This document shows, in pieces, positions 44,585 through 56,000 of a stretch of 64,000 nt of DNA. The notes beneath the pieces were generated by a model, which was not told where the DNA came from, did not search any database, and saw only the letters and a program-made list of their open reading frames with translations. The first letter of the stretch is position 1. Every line of letters starts with the position of its first letter. This DNA comes from Earliella scabrosa (Eukaryota; Basidiomycota; Agaricomycetes; Polyporales; Polyporaceae), in the NCBI GenBank assembly GCA_022605405.1, contig JABYQQ010000016.1:434001-498000 (forward strand), read 5' to 3'. Position numbers and translations under genes: made by a program.

Positions 44585-45168
44585 ATGGCCCATAATCTCG
44601 CTATGGACACACAGCAGCAGACGGCGAACGGAGACGCTCTTGAGGTCGAAAGCTGGGTTCCGGACAAGGTTGTCAAGTAAGCTTGCTATGCAGCACCGAC
44701 TGCCTTGTGGTGGCGACTGATCAGACTGCACAGGCGACTGGAGCGCTATGTGCAGAAGGCGGACCGCCCGGAACGTACATTTGCGGTCACTCGCATCCCG
44801 TGGGATGAGTGTGTCTGGCGGTCAGGCGCGCTTTGCTTCGCGAACGACCTCGTTTCATTGGCGATCGTCGGGCTTGTAAAGAACATCTGCTATCAACACT
44901 CGATCCACACAGCCCCCTACTTCGAGATGGAGCTACAGCTGCTACGTCAGGCGGATCGGGACGCGCTGACGGCGATGCTAGGAGACTTTGCGCCGACGCG
45001 GTGAGTCTCCCTGGAGTATGGGATGACGGAATACTTACACTAGAGCCACCCACCTGCAGAAACTTTAGAGTCCCTTTTGACCATGCGTCGCAACATGGAG
45101 CTGACGTCGGAGGTGCGCTGCTAGAGTCTCAGCCTGCTGATCTCCCCGGTTCTGATGCCTTGCGGTAG
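44585..45168 (+). CDS. Small unknown protein, 155 aa, three exons
   Basis: Exons 44585-44676, 44734-45000 and 45060-45168 join in phase. Start MAHNLAMDTQQQTANGD; body LERYVQKADRPERTFAV, IPWDECVWRSGALCFANDLV, LVKNICYQHSIHTAPYFEME; stop TAG 45168. No motif is recognised, no signal peptide, mostly helical. It lies between the dioxygenase gene and the KDZ relic, reading away from the first and toward the second. Copy 2 of this gene would lie beyond the window. It is either a small element-encoded protein or a fragment. Confidence 0.45.
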
Positions 45169-45567
45169 ACGCTGCCGGTCTACGACGCATCCGAACGACT
45201 CGTGCCCAAGACCAATGTCGGCGCGCGCGTTGACTTTCAGATGTGCGAGCCGGAGATATAGTGATGGTGGAGGCGGGTATCGTGCGGGGGTGACAGCGGG
45301 CTGGAGTTACGCATTGAATGCATCCAACTAATCGTCAACGGGCCGATCGAGGTAGAATAAACAACGTCCAGTAGCCGATAGTGGGGGGAAGAGCAACTCC
45401 AACCGACCGGATGGCAGGCGGCCAAGCCTGACGTCGCGTTGGAGCTGGGTCCGAGGGCGCACGAGTGTCATGTTACGGTGGCGCCGTGTAGCAGTTTATA
45501 GATCCATCTACCCTGAAACATGGACTGGGATACGACAGCACGCTACAGAATAACCAGATGAGGCCGG
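45169..45567. other. Spacer between the small gene and the KDZ relic
   Basis: About 400 bp with no supported gene; convergent 3' flanks. Confidence 0.35.
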
Positions 45568-47169
45568 CTAGGAACGGGGCAGACGGAGCTCATCGTAAGG
45601 AACAATACGTGGTTTGGCCCCCCGCTGCGCCAGAGTAGAGACCTTCCACTCATTATAGATCATGATCATCTCGTCCAAAAGAAGTTATGGTGAATCTTCG
45701 TCATCTCACGACGATGGGGAGAAATTTGCCGAACCAACCATTGGTCGCTCCGCGATGGAGGAGTTATAAATAACCACTCCTTGCCCTGCATCAACTCTGG
45801 AAAGGAGGCGGGGTTGCAGTTCATCGCGCAGTACGCATCGGAATCCTTGTGCTTGACTGTCGCGTGGAACACGTCGACGGGCAAGCCGACGTTGGAGAGA
45901 CGGGTCTCCCCGGAGGCGCGGATGTGTTTAACAACTGGCAGTTGTTATCGAAGAAGCAGAACGAGGGTTGGCAGCGAGGGTAGCTCTGGAGGGAAAGTGC
46001 GAAGGAGGAACGCCTGGAGGAGGAGGATATCACATATGTGAGAGCTACCGCCTACGTAGCAGCCAATGGGCTTACCAGGCAGTTTGAAACAGACTCAGCC
46101 TCATAGAACGTGGCCCGCGAGACGATGACGCCGCAACACCTAACGATGAGTTGTTCGTTATGGGTGTATCTCCGGGTGAGAGCTGTCTTGAAAGCGCGGC
46201 TGGCGGTCTTGTCTACGCACTCGTCCGCTGTCGCAGCCTGCGACTCTTCGCTCGCGAGCGAGACGGCGACGTCAGGGTCATCGAGAATATCCATGTCTCC
46301 AGCGGCCGCCGTTGCCGCGCGAATGAGTGACGCCGTGGAATGGCCTGCCAGACGTTTTCTTTAGGCGATGGATCGCCCGTCCTCGCTCGCGCTTCTCGAG
46401 CTCGTGAGCCCGATGGGCGGGCGTGTTTACAGGTTCGCATATTGTCCGAGACGGCATGCGGGCACTGCTTGATAGCGCACATGCCCTCCAGCTGCCTATG
46501 GGCATGACAGAACCGATGCCTGGGTGAACCTAGATCGTTGCGGCAGTGATCCACGTTGCAACGAGGATGACCGATAGTCACGCCGTCCATGACGCAGGCG
46601 GACAGTCGTTCTGGATATGCACGATGAGAGGAGGGCCTCACTACTGGTCTAGGGAATGAAAAACTCAATGAAAAACTCACTAGGAGGCTCGTGCGGACCT
46701 CGACGAGGGATGATCTTCTCGCACTCATCGCATGCATGAGCCCAATACGGCTGGTAGGCGCCTCCAACCATACGCTTGTTACGCGCCACCAACGCCTCGT
46801 CCAACCGGTCGCTCTGTTTGCCGTGATGAGGGAGTCGTAAAGGGGGGAGGAGAGTGGGCTGATGTCGGAGTCCAGCAGGAGCGCGTGGAGATAGAATGCA
46901 TTCCAGACAAGGTCGGTGGTGAGGGGATGAGAATGATTATCAGAGCAGAGGCCGGCGTTGTACACGCGCGCAACGTCTCTCCCGAGGCGCTGCATAATGC
47001 AACAGTGAGAGCCGTGCGAGTACGAGCATGTGGAGAGTACATACTGAGCAAACGCCATTTGCGAACGGATGAGGGACATGAGTTCAACATCTACGTATGA
47101 GTGCTCAGCAGCTTCGATGGTCTGGGGCATTCCCGGATGGTATTGTCGAATGGCGGTGGGAGAGCTCGC
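45568..47169 (-). pseudogene. KDZ-family transposase, 5'-truncated and frameshifted
   Basis: Minus-strand blocks appear in the order I know from basidiomycete KDZ transposases with cysteine clusters. First is IRQYHPGMPQTIEAAEHSYV at the junction edge, then LTTDLVWNAFYLHALLLDSD. The cysteine cluster reads VMDGVTIGHPRCNVDHC, HRFCHAHRQLEGMCAIKQC, RTCK, then AHRAHELEKRERGRAIHRL. Next are RRYTHNEQLIVRCCGVIVSR with ATFYEAESVSN, FFDNNCQLL, and VGLPVDVFHATVKHK with CAMNCNPASFPELMQ. The tail is REMTKIHHNFF, LDEMIMIYNEWKVSTLAQRG, and PYDELRLPRS with its stop at 45568. Consecutive blocks lie in different frames: one shift after RTCK, and about three in the 120 nt before LDEM. Coding continues open into the junction at 47169, so the N-terminal part is lost. 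Role of an intact copy: DNA transposition. Confidence 0.85.
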
Positions 47170-48645
47170 GCAGAAGATCTGAAATATGGCCCGTGATCCG
47201 GCGGACTCCCGCGGACCACATGTGCACGTGACCTCATCAGTCAGCGTTCATTCGGCACTGCCCCTCATGTCTAAGGCTGTGCCCAGTATGTACGGAGTGG
47301 TTGCGCATTTTATGTCAATTCCCTCCCGTATCTCACCTCCATTCGCGACAAGTTCGCCCATAATCCCTCGCCTCGTTCGCGATCTCTCTCGCCTCGTTCG
47401 TGAGCCCTCGCCTCTTTCGTCACTTCGTAACACAGTCTCTAAGGCATTCCGCATGATGTGCAACAGCGTTCCATCTGTTCCAAACTGTTCGACATCATTT
47501 ATGCTACATTGCCACTCTGTTCGGCATTCATAGTATGGCATCCCTACATTTTGTGCCGAACAATTCTCTAGTTCTTGTGCTGCAGCATACTGGGGTACAT
47601 CCCATCCAACTCCGTATCCTCTCACAACACGACCTGGGCCAGCCACATGAACACCCACAAGTCAGCTTGTTGCACGGGTTTACTAGGTATTCACTGTACC
47701 ACATAACCATCTATCTCACTCCACCTGCACGCTCTCATATCATTCCTTTGCCCTACAGGTCTTTCAAAACATCTCGGTACGCCTTATCCATCGTGTCCTC
47801 TCAGTGTTCCCGGCTTGTCATGCGCTGTGAGTCAACCTGTTGCTTGCTCAGAATACGGCCCCATTTAGCCACTCACATGCTCTGTAAATCCGTATGTCAT
47901 GCCTCTATCTCCACTGCACCCTCGGGATCCAGATCTGAAGCAAACTCCATCCCGACGCTTCACCTGTCACCTATACTGTATGTCCAGATGTCGATCACTT
48001 TATTCACGGGCATGTTGCTACTTCTCAATAAGCCCACCACTCCTCTACTTCCATCCTGCGACAAGCATCGCATTCTCTCACTGCTGTTCGACGCCGTGTT
48101 CGGCATTATGCAGGGTGCGCCTCCATTGTCCGTATCCCATGATTCAAACTTCTCTCTGCCACCGCTAGGTCAACCACATGCTTCGCCTCCTGTTCGGTCA
48201 TCACATGCATACTTCACGATCACGGTGAGTAGACCGGCACTGCATGAGTCCTTCACCAGTTGTCCTGCTCATTTCTCCGTTGCGCACCCTCCGTCGCCGT
48301 TCTCACCATGAGTCCACCCCACAGTTGTCACTCGGGCAAGTCACCTTCTTCGCTCACGTATCTCACCCCATATTTATCGTCCCTTTGGCTATTCCAGGTC
48401 TTTCCATGTCTCCAGCTTGGGCTTTCTATTGGTTGGCCCCCGTGCAACCCGATCGAATACTCAGCCGATCGTTGATGTATTTTATTTATGCTAGACCTTG
48501 CCCCGCCTGTCGCACTGGTAACCGACGCCACGCCTTCCTATATAAGTTACGCGGCTCGCGCCTGAACGCCTCGGCCGCTGCGATTCAGTGTCTCCCTACG
48601 CTTCGCTCCAGTCTTCTCGCCAGACTTGCCGCCACGACGCCTTCC
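47170..48645. other. Left end of repeat copy 2
   Basis: Counterpart of 27606-29082, differing by one base in a C run near 47,357 and one substitution near 48,155. The TATATAAG box is conserved at about 48,539-48,546. Confidence 0.45.
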
Positions 48646-50875
48646 ATGGACGCAGACCCCCTTCGCCATCTCAACCTCTGTCCCTCATGCGGCATAGCCA
48701 AGGTCTCTGCTGTTCAGCTATGCAAAGGCGCTAATTATCCGGAGCATATTGACTGGTGGTATGAAGTTGTGAGTCGACTCCTCTCTTCCTGGGTTACTCT
48801 CCTATCTCAAATCGTCGCACACCACTCTCAGTGCATCAACAACCACGAGACGTCCTCCCAGCGTTGCAGTTACCTCAAGTTCCGAACTGACCTCCCCCGA
48901 GGCAAACCCCGAGGTGCACCCCGCGTCCCATGTCCGGGTCGTCTCTGCAGCACGCAAGCGGGCTGCGGTAAGGTCAACGCTGGTTGTCTCTTTGGACTCT
49001 GCGAAGCGTGTTGCGCGGATGCACACGAGCAGCTCCCTGGACTTCGCAGCTGCCGCGTCTCAACCCATCGCACTGCGGTGGGCCAAGAACGTACCGGTAT
49101 GTACTTCAACGCTCTCTTGGCTAGTTGGCGATTGCCTTATACGCGTCTAGGTCGTCGTCGCCTTAGAACGGCACCTGCCGCCCCTACACCGCCCCCGACT
49201 GCTCTTCCAATTTCTGCAGCGTCCGCCCCCATCCCACTAGCAGTCCCACCGGCTCTGCCGACATCAAGTCTAGCCGCTGTGACCACCAGCGTAGCGGCTG
49301 CCACGACAAGTGCAGCACCCCCCGCGGCTACTCCTTCCCTCCCCCTCCCTGGGACCGCAGCTCCGGGTACTTTCCCGCCAGCTGCGCCCTCTGCAGGCGC
49401 TCCCTCGACCACTCCTCTCGTTCCCCTCCCTACTCCCATTCCTACCGCTGTTGGCCTGGCCACAACGGCCGTCGCTCCACATGCTGCCGCTGGGGCTACC
49501 TCATCTGAACCGGCAACCACGTCTCCAACCAAGCCTCGCCGCGGACGTCGCGGAAAGGCCGCCAAGAAGACGACGGGCGGAAATGTCGAGATCGTACCCC
49601 ATCTCTCCTCCTACGCGCTCTCCATCGACCCTCCCTACGAACACACACTGGACCAGGCCGAGGTTGCTGAGCGGAGGCGTTTGGAGGATAAGAACGCGAG
49701 CAAGGTCGCCGAGGAGGAGGAGGCCAAGAGTATCAGTCTGACTTGGTGGGCTCAGGTATGTCGTTCTATCGTCTCGACTCTCTACCCCACCCAGACGAAG
49801 GCGTGTAGGATGCCAAAGGGCCCATCCGCGTCAACGCCAAGGTTCTTGCCCCGCATTACCCCTGGTTTCGCCCTACCGACTCGGAGTATCTCGTCAAGCG
49901 CTTTGACCTAGCCAGCCGCGACTACAGTTACTTCGATTGGGCGTCCTACAGCTGGTTTGACGGCGACGCGACCACTCCTCGCCGAAATGTCACGGTGTGC
50001 GGCGAATTGCTTTTCCGCTCCGTTGGGGTCGAGGAGGCACCCGGGATGCCTGCAGGACGCCTCCCAGGCGCGGAGGACGTGAGGGTCAGGCCGACGCACC
50101 CGTCAGTAGTAATCTCCTCGCTCCCAAAGCCTTTGACGCGCTACTGACACCTCTATACTTCAGCCCATGGGCTCCGCAGACTCCATCTAGCATCCGCTAT
50201 CTTCCGGCAGACAGTGGCTTTACGTTCACCCCACAATCCGCCCACATGACGCCGACTGGCGTCCGCCCCGGTTCTATCCCCAACTCAGTCGTCCCCTCGC
50301 GCTCAGCCACTCCTTCCAGCTTTTCAAATGTCAGCACGCCCGCTAGTCAATTCTGCGAGCTCTCAATCACAGACCTTGACGCCACGCCCACCCTCTCTGA
50401 TCCCACATTCGCAAACTCTGCTCCAACCATCGCCGACGATGGCCAGTCCAATCCCCAGCGGACTGAAGCGTCTCGTCTCCCAGCTCTGTTTCCCCGTGCC
50501 GACACGTCTCCCGTCGATGGTCCTTCGGACGCGTCCTCGACCCTCACTTTCTACAAGCCGCTCGACCTAGGACCGGCTCCGCGCGGCCCCAGCAAGAGCG
50601 GTTGGCCCTGGCTTTACTTTTGCGACATGGCTGCCGGTTTCGAGGCGATGGATCGATTCCGTCGAGACGATGGTATGTCCACGGATGCCGCGTTCGCCCT
50701 GGCTTTCCCTGGACACACCCGCGTCCGCGCGACGTTGAGCCAGAATCGCATTCCTTTTGATAAGGCGCGAAAGTCTCCCGGGGTCATCCAGCGATGGAAG
50801 TCATACGGGCGCACTCCCGCCGGAGAATGGGCGTCATTCCGCGCTGAGTGGGGCACCAAGCGGGGCGCGGAATAA
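48646..50875 (+). CDS. Zinc-finger protein with WPxLYFCDMxxGF domain, 665 aa (copy 2)
   Basis: Exons 48646-48768, 48832-49096, 49151-49755, 49809-50101 and 50164-50875. The protein is identical to that of copy 1; the only coding difference is a silent GGA to GGG at 50,046. An unchanged 665-codon frame and splice sites in both copies contrast with the indel-bearing stretches further right. Confidence 0.75.
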
Positions 50876-51477
50876 CGTCGGATCTAACTACTGTCCTTAC
50901 ACGGCTAATGACGAAAACGTTTCGCAACCTTTGTTTCCAGTCACGTCAGCGATGTTGGAGATACAGTACGCGAAGCCGCCCATATATCTTTTGTTTTTTG
51001 CTTCCTCCCTATACACTCCGGTATAGCATTGGACGACTGTACTGCTTTCAATGCAAACATCCACTGCAATGGCCCACCTGCAATATCCCACGTCCATGGG
51101 CTTGGACAGTCGGTCCCTGGGCGTTCAGGTTCAAGGGACATCGGTTTCAGCATAGCCGAAACCATCGGTCCGATATCCTTGTTCAACTAGGAAGCCAAGA
51201 GAACCTGGGCATACTAACCATACCCTGATCCCGGCGCGTGATGCCCGCGGGCTTGGGGGACTCGTCTGCAATGTTCTGGTGCGGCAGTATATACTCTGCG
51301 CTCACAGGTACTTGTTCTGCACCGCTGACGTGCCAACCCTGCCTGCTTGGTTTGGCGGCCAGTACAGCCCTCAGATTGTTCCATCCAAAATGGTGCCTAG
51401 GTTGGCTTATTCCGCTCCGGCGACATATTCCTGGTACTGATCATCAATTTTCATCTGATTGATATAGTCTACCGAGC
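50876..51477. other. Spacer, counterpart of 31313-31914
   Basis: No difference from copy 1 noticed. No gene beyond the possible short first exon of the next gene (ATG at 51,392). Confidence 0.35.
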
Positions 51478-52536
51478 GAGCTGGAAAATCTTTTTACAGA
51501 CCTGCTCGATTTGCCCTCCTTGATCGCGTGGAGAGGCGTATGTCGGACGACTTACGAGCGCGTCGAAACCACACTACAGTCGGCCCTTCAGCGAATTATA
51601 TCGCATTATCTTCCCATTCCCGGTCTCTTCATGGCTAGCATGGATAGCTACCGCGCTATCATCGTGGGTCATGCAGCTCTAGCCTTCCTTCTACGCGACC
51701 AGGACGTGTTGTCTGACGTCCTGGAGATCTCGGTCGGTACCTCTCAAGCGGAGGATTTGCAACATGATCTGGTCGAGAGCCAAGCCCTGGTTCCCGTCCC
51801 CGACATGCCGACACCCCCAAACGTGCGCGATCGCGCGTCCCTCTTTCGCACCCCCAATCAGCGCTACGTGAGGTTGCTGGTCTCACCTTCAGACAATCCC
51901 TTGGTCATAGTAGCCCAGACGCACACCACCGCTCGTCAACTACGTCAGTTCCAAATCATTTGGTTGCGCATACCCGGCCTTTACACTCAACCGCCTCGCA
52001 TTGTTTCCGGGTATGAAGGCTGGTCAGGACGATCATGGAGATAACGACATCACGCACGGGGCGGCCGACCCGGACCCGGATTTAGGCTCGCTCTTCGCGC
52101 TCGCCAAGTGCGGGTTCTGGTTCTCCAATACCCCTGAGTCACTCGTGGCGCGGCTGGACGGTTGGACGACTCCCGAAAGATGCTCCGTTCACACCGCTCC
52201 CTACCTTTGTTTCCGTCGGACCTGGCTGTGTCCCGAGCAATTTCGCCACTTTGGCGACCAGGGGTCATTCGTTGCGTTGTTCGATACCGCTCATGTCTCA
52301 CCCGAGAGACTCGCAGAGCAGAAGGATGCACCCTTCGCTTCCACGTCATTTGGCGGTATAGCCAGATACCAAGCCGGTGCATGCATGACTGCGCGAGCTC
52401 GATCCGGACCTGCTTGGCTATTGGGCCTACTATGAGCGCGTCGCCGTCCCACCCCATTTGATCCGATTTGGCCCTCGGTTTGTTGGGGCCGATTTAATCC
52501 AAGCATCGACGGAAACTCAGGTGAGGCTGTAGCAAT
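51478..52536 (+). pseudogene. F-box-like protein member 1, frameshifted (copy 2)
   Basis: Compared with the intact copy 1, two bases (CT) are missing at about 51,933, one G at about 52,346 and one T at about 52,399. The first shift falls just before the NYVSSKSF block, so the normal frame stops being used there. The middle (ALAKCGFWFSN, HFGDQGSF) continues in a shifted frame. Either this copy is dead or the consensus sequence is wrong; the absence of substitutions favours the second reading. Confidence 0.65.
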
Positions 52537-53040
52537 GCGGCTGCAGTCGTCCTTCGTCTGTCAGTATCTGCTGACCGCGCTCTTTTTGGTAGCACTCCCA
52601 AGTCTGGACTCCGCACCAAGCGCATGTGTTGTGTGTATGGCGCTCAGAGCGACGGTCGGGCCCGCTCCCTTCTGTGGGTTGGCGCAGTAGGTGCGGCTGG
52701 GGCGGGAGTTGACGGGCATGCAATTCAGTGGGGCACGGATGATGGGCACGTTCACGCCGAACCATGAACGCCTGTCCCCATGCATCGGTCACTATCACAG
52801 TCTTCTCGGTTGAGTAGTATGCGCGCAATGCTAATCTCCCCATCGGACCCAATCTGGATGAACATCCTCGGCTGCGGGCTGACCCTCTTCCGTTGGGGCT
52901 GGATAGTCAAGTGTGATGCACGCGCGCGTCTCCGTGGGCTCCGCCAGGCGCACTCATTTGATGCGGAGCGCGAAGGCACACAGTCTACGATGGTAGGATG
53001 AGAGGAAAACTTGTTTGGCTTCACTCCTCAGGCTGCTCTC
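52537..53040. other. Gap, counterpart of 32974-33484, dense in indels
   Basis: At least seven single-base indels relative to copy 1 within about 400 bp and essentially no substitutions. A minus-strand frame containing HTHNTCAWCGVQTWECYQK is open here but not in copy 1. Confidence 0.3.
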
Positions 53041-56000
53041 ATGTCCACTTCCGGTGACCCTCTCAACTCATCGCGCGTTCCTCTGGGAGCTGACTTTGTG
53101 TGAGTGCTCCGTTCGGGCTCTTGTATTTTTTCAATTTTCTTCTTTTGACATCCACCGCATCGCAGACTCCGGCTCGAGGCGGCAGACGTTCGCGTGCGTA
53201 CCTAGTTATTCTCTCTCTCTCATGGCCTGACGCTGGTCTCAAACAGCGCCTGCTGCGGTCGGCGACGCACTCAAACTCTGCCGCCAATGCAGTCAACTTT
53301 CTAGACCCGTTCCAGCTGGTCCGCAAAACGGCCGATCTGACGGTCAATTGGCAACGGGTGGAAGAGTTGGCTCGCAACAACCTCCAAAGCGATTCCGAGA
53401 AGAAGCCTCAGCGAGGAGGCGCGCGTCTGGAGTGGAAGATAGATGAGTGTGTGGCAGACTATGTACGCAAGGGACTTGTCGCACTACCTCAGAATGCGGT
53501 ACGTCCTCTCATTCGGCACTCGGGGTTGTTTGGCTGCATCCTCATCTCTCTATCACACCGCCCTCGCGCTAGACCGGTTCCCCTTCCCGTGCGACGGGCT
53601 CGCAAGAGCATTCTCAGACCACGAACTCTGCGGGAGGCGAGCCCACGAGTGCCAATGACAGCGCGGCTGAGTGGGCCCATGAACCTGTTCTCCCCATGGT
53701 ACCTCACGGTCTCCGAGTCTCCGCGCGTGCTCAGTCAGAGCCCATGCTCGATCGGACAGAAGTCCCGAAGACGCACAGGGGCGTGTCCTGTCCCCAAACT
53801 CACGATGTGAGGGTGGCGACCCGTTCACGTCTTTTCCTGGCAACGAGGTCAGTACTTACCTCTTCCCCGAAGCCGGTCTCACTTGCTGATCCTTCGCTCT
53901 TTCAGGTGGGGGCCTCAAGTATTCAGCAGCCTCCTGGTCCCGTATCGCCCTCTCTCCTTCCGGCTCTCGTCAGGTGCGTGTGGCATCGCCCGGCAGGTGG
54001 CCACTCATATTCATTACCCAAGTAGTGTACCACCCCCAGCGTGCCAGTCAACGCCAACTCAATCAGCTCGATCTCCTCCGGCCAGCGTTATTTTCGACTG
54101 TTAGTTCCTGCTCACTGTCTCCGCGTCACGGTCTGTGCTGATGAGCGGTGTAAGTTGACATCCCTGCTTCAACCCCCACGCCAAGTGACCCCGCCCGAAA
54201 CCCTCTTGTCTCCCTCGCCGCGCACGCATAGCCCTGACGGGCAGGCCGGCGCTTCTGTTCTCCCTCACCCGCGTCATGCTGCAGCGCCGGCCCTCAATAC
54301 GAGCAGTCAGTCCCATCTCACTCTCTCGTTGTTTGCAAGCCATGCTGATTGCCCTTTTTAGCGCATATGCCTCCCCTGACGTCAAGCTCCGGGGCCCAGG
54401 CAACTACTGAGGGCCGTATTCCTTCATCTCACGTGGGTGTTGTTCCCAGTTCGTTCGATCACACTCTATGCCCTACTCATCGGCACGTCGTCTCTCAGAC
54501 GATAGACACTCTCGTCGTATCTGAATTGCGTCCGCAGGATGACTTGTATGCGGCGCTGGAAAAAGGTGGGATTCAGCAAGCTCAAGGTATGTCAGACGTC
54601 CCTCTCTGGTCATTTTTCGTCATCTTGATGGGTTTGCACTATCACTGCAGTCTTCTCAAAGCCTTCGGAGGCCCTCCGCTCTCTCTCGGCCCATGCACCT
54701 TCAACAAGTATGGCAGCTGAGGGTACCGGCGGCGCGAAGGAACTGGCACCTCAACTTCACGAAGCTCTTGGCGTTGACGAAGCTCTTCCCGTTGACGAAA
54801 CTCTTCGCGCTGACGAAGCTCTTCGCGTTGACGAAACTCTTCGCGTTGACGAAGCTCTCGCCCAGGCTGCACCTCGCCCGAAGGTCAAGAAGCCTCGAAT
54901 CCGCCAGCCCGAACGTCCTAAGGGTGGTGCCTCAACTCACGGCGCCGTCACCACCTCCTCGGCGTCGGCGCCAAAGCTATACATCCACCCTATTTCTGAA
55001 TATGACTTCTCTCAGTGCGATCCCCTGCTCTATACGGCTTTGGAAGAATACGGTTTTGTACGTCTTCAACTTTGATCACAGGGGCTGGCTTCGCTTGACT
55101 GTTGTTCTCGGGATAGCTTGACAATGACTATTCAGACAGCGAGCGCGCTCTGTCACCGCCAGCCAGCGACTCGGCAGAGGACGATGAACAGGCCTCGGAT
55201 AGCTATGATCTGGAGGCTGATCTGAACATCAATGAGCAGGCGGAATTGGATACGTACGGGGAGCTGCTTGCTCTGGCCGCGACGCGCCCCTCAGTGAGTC
55301 CTCACTGTTCAGTCTACTTGTTCTCATTCAGCGGCTTCATATCATCGGTGCTCTCTGTGTATCAGAAGTCTCGCTTCCTCGTCTCTCCCCCGATAACCCC
55401 GCTGCCGCTCAGCGGGACGGCCGTTCAAGAGCACCCGAGCAGTGTCTGGCCCGGAGTCGAGCTACTCATGGGTACCGGCAAGGTCGCGGCGCTCGGATCA
55501 GACCTGCGAGACCGCAATGCAGGTCCAGAGGGAGCCCCAGTGGTTCAGTTCTTGCACGACATCGACATAGCATACTACCCCGCGTCTGGGGTCCTCTCCA
55601 TTCGCGCGCACGATCTCGCCAAGAAGCTCTTCGATGCGTTGAAGGCACCGCATGGTGAGTCTTGTTCGCGCACTCATAGATCTCATCTAATGGTCTCGTG
55701 GACCGTAGCCGGCATGTACTTCAGCCTCCAAGACACCTTCAACGGGCAGACCGCATACGAGCGATTTGCCAAGGTCACCTCCAATCAGGAACTCATTCTC
55801 ATGGGACCCAATTGCGCCGTCTATGTGGAGCTTCTTGATCCCAAGAAGACCTCGGCTAGGATACGAATGGAAGGCATTCGTTTTGCTGCATTCTACTTCA
55901 TCGAACCGGTGAGGCGCGCTTGGTTTCATATGGCTATGGTCCTGTGCGTTGGGATGTTGATGACGCTCTCAGCTTCTGTCGCAGGGGAGTGCGAAGCGCC

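Larger units (their letters stand above)
27606..47169. repeat. Large direct repeat, copy 1 (19.56 kb)
   Basis: Positions from 27606 match positions from 47170 at an offset of 19,564 falling to 19,555 across the repeat, up to 44445/64000 where the window ends. The left edge lies in intron 1 of pseudogene D. The shared sequence begins GCAGAAGATCTG at both 27606 and 47170. About 28 differences were noticed in 16.8 kb, nearly all 1-2-nt indels; two clear substitutions are near 28,592 and 30,483. The part 44,446-47,169 cannot be compared because copy 2 is cut by the window. Content: six or more genes, described individually. Confidence 0.95.

Noticed and set aside
47100..47175. The 47.17-kb junction as the natural terminus of a KDZ transposon
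   Set aside because: KDZ-like coding sequence runs into the junction and the transposase N-terminus is missing, so this is a break inside the gene.
27606..47200. The two copies as long terminal repeats of a huge retroelement
   Set aside because: Each copy contains several intron-bearing genes and no gag/pol, primer-binding site or TG..CA ends are visible.
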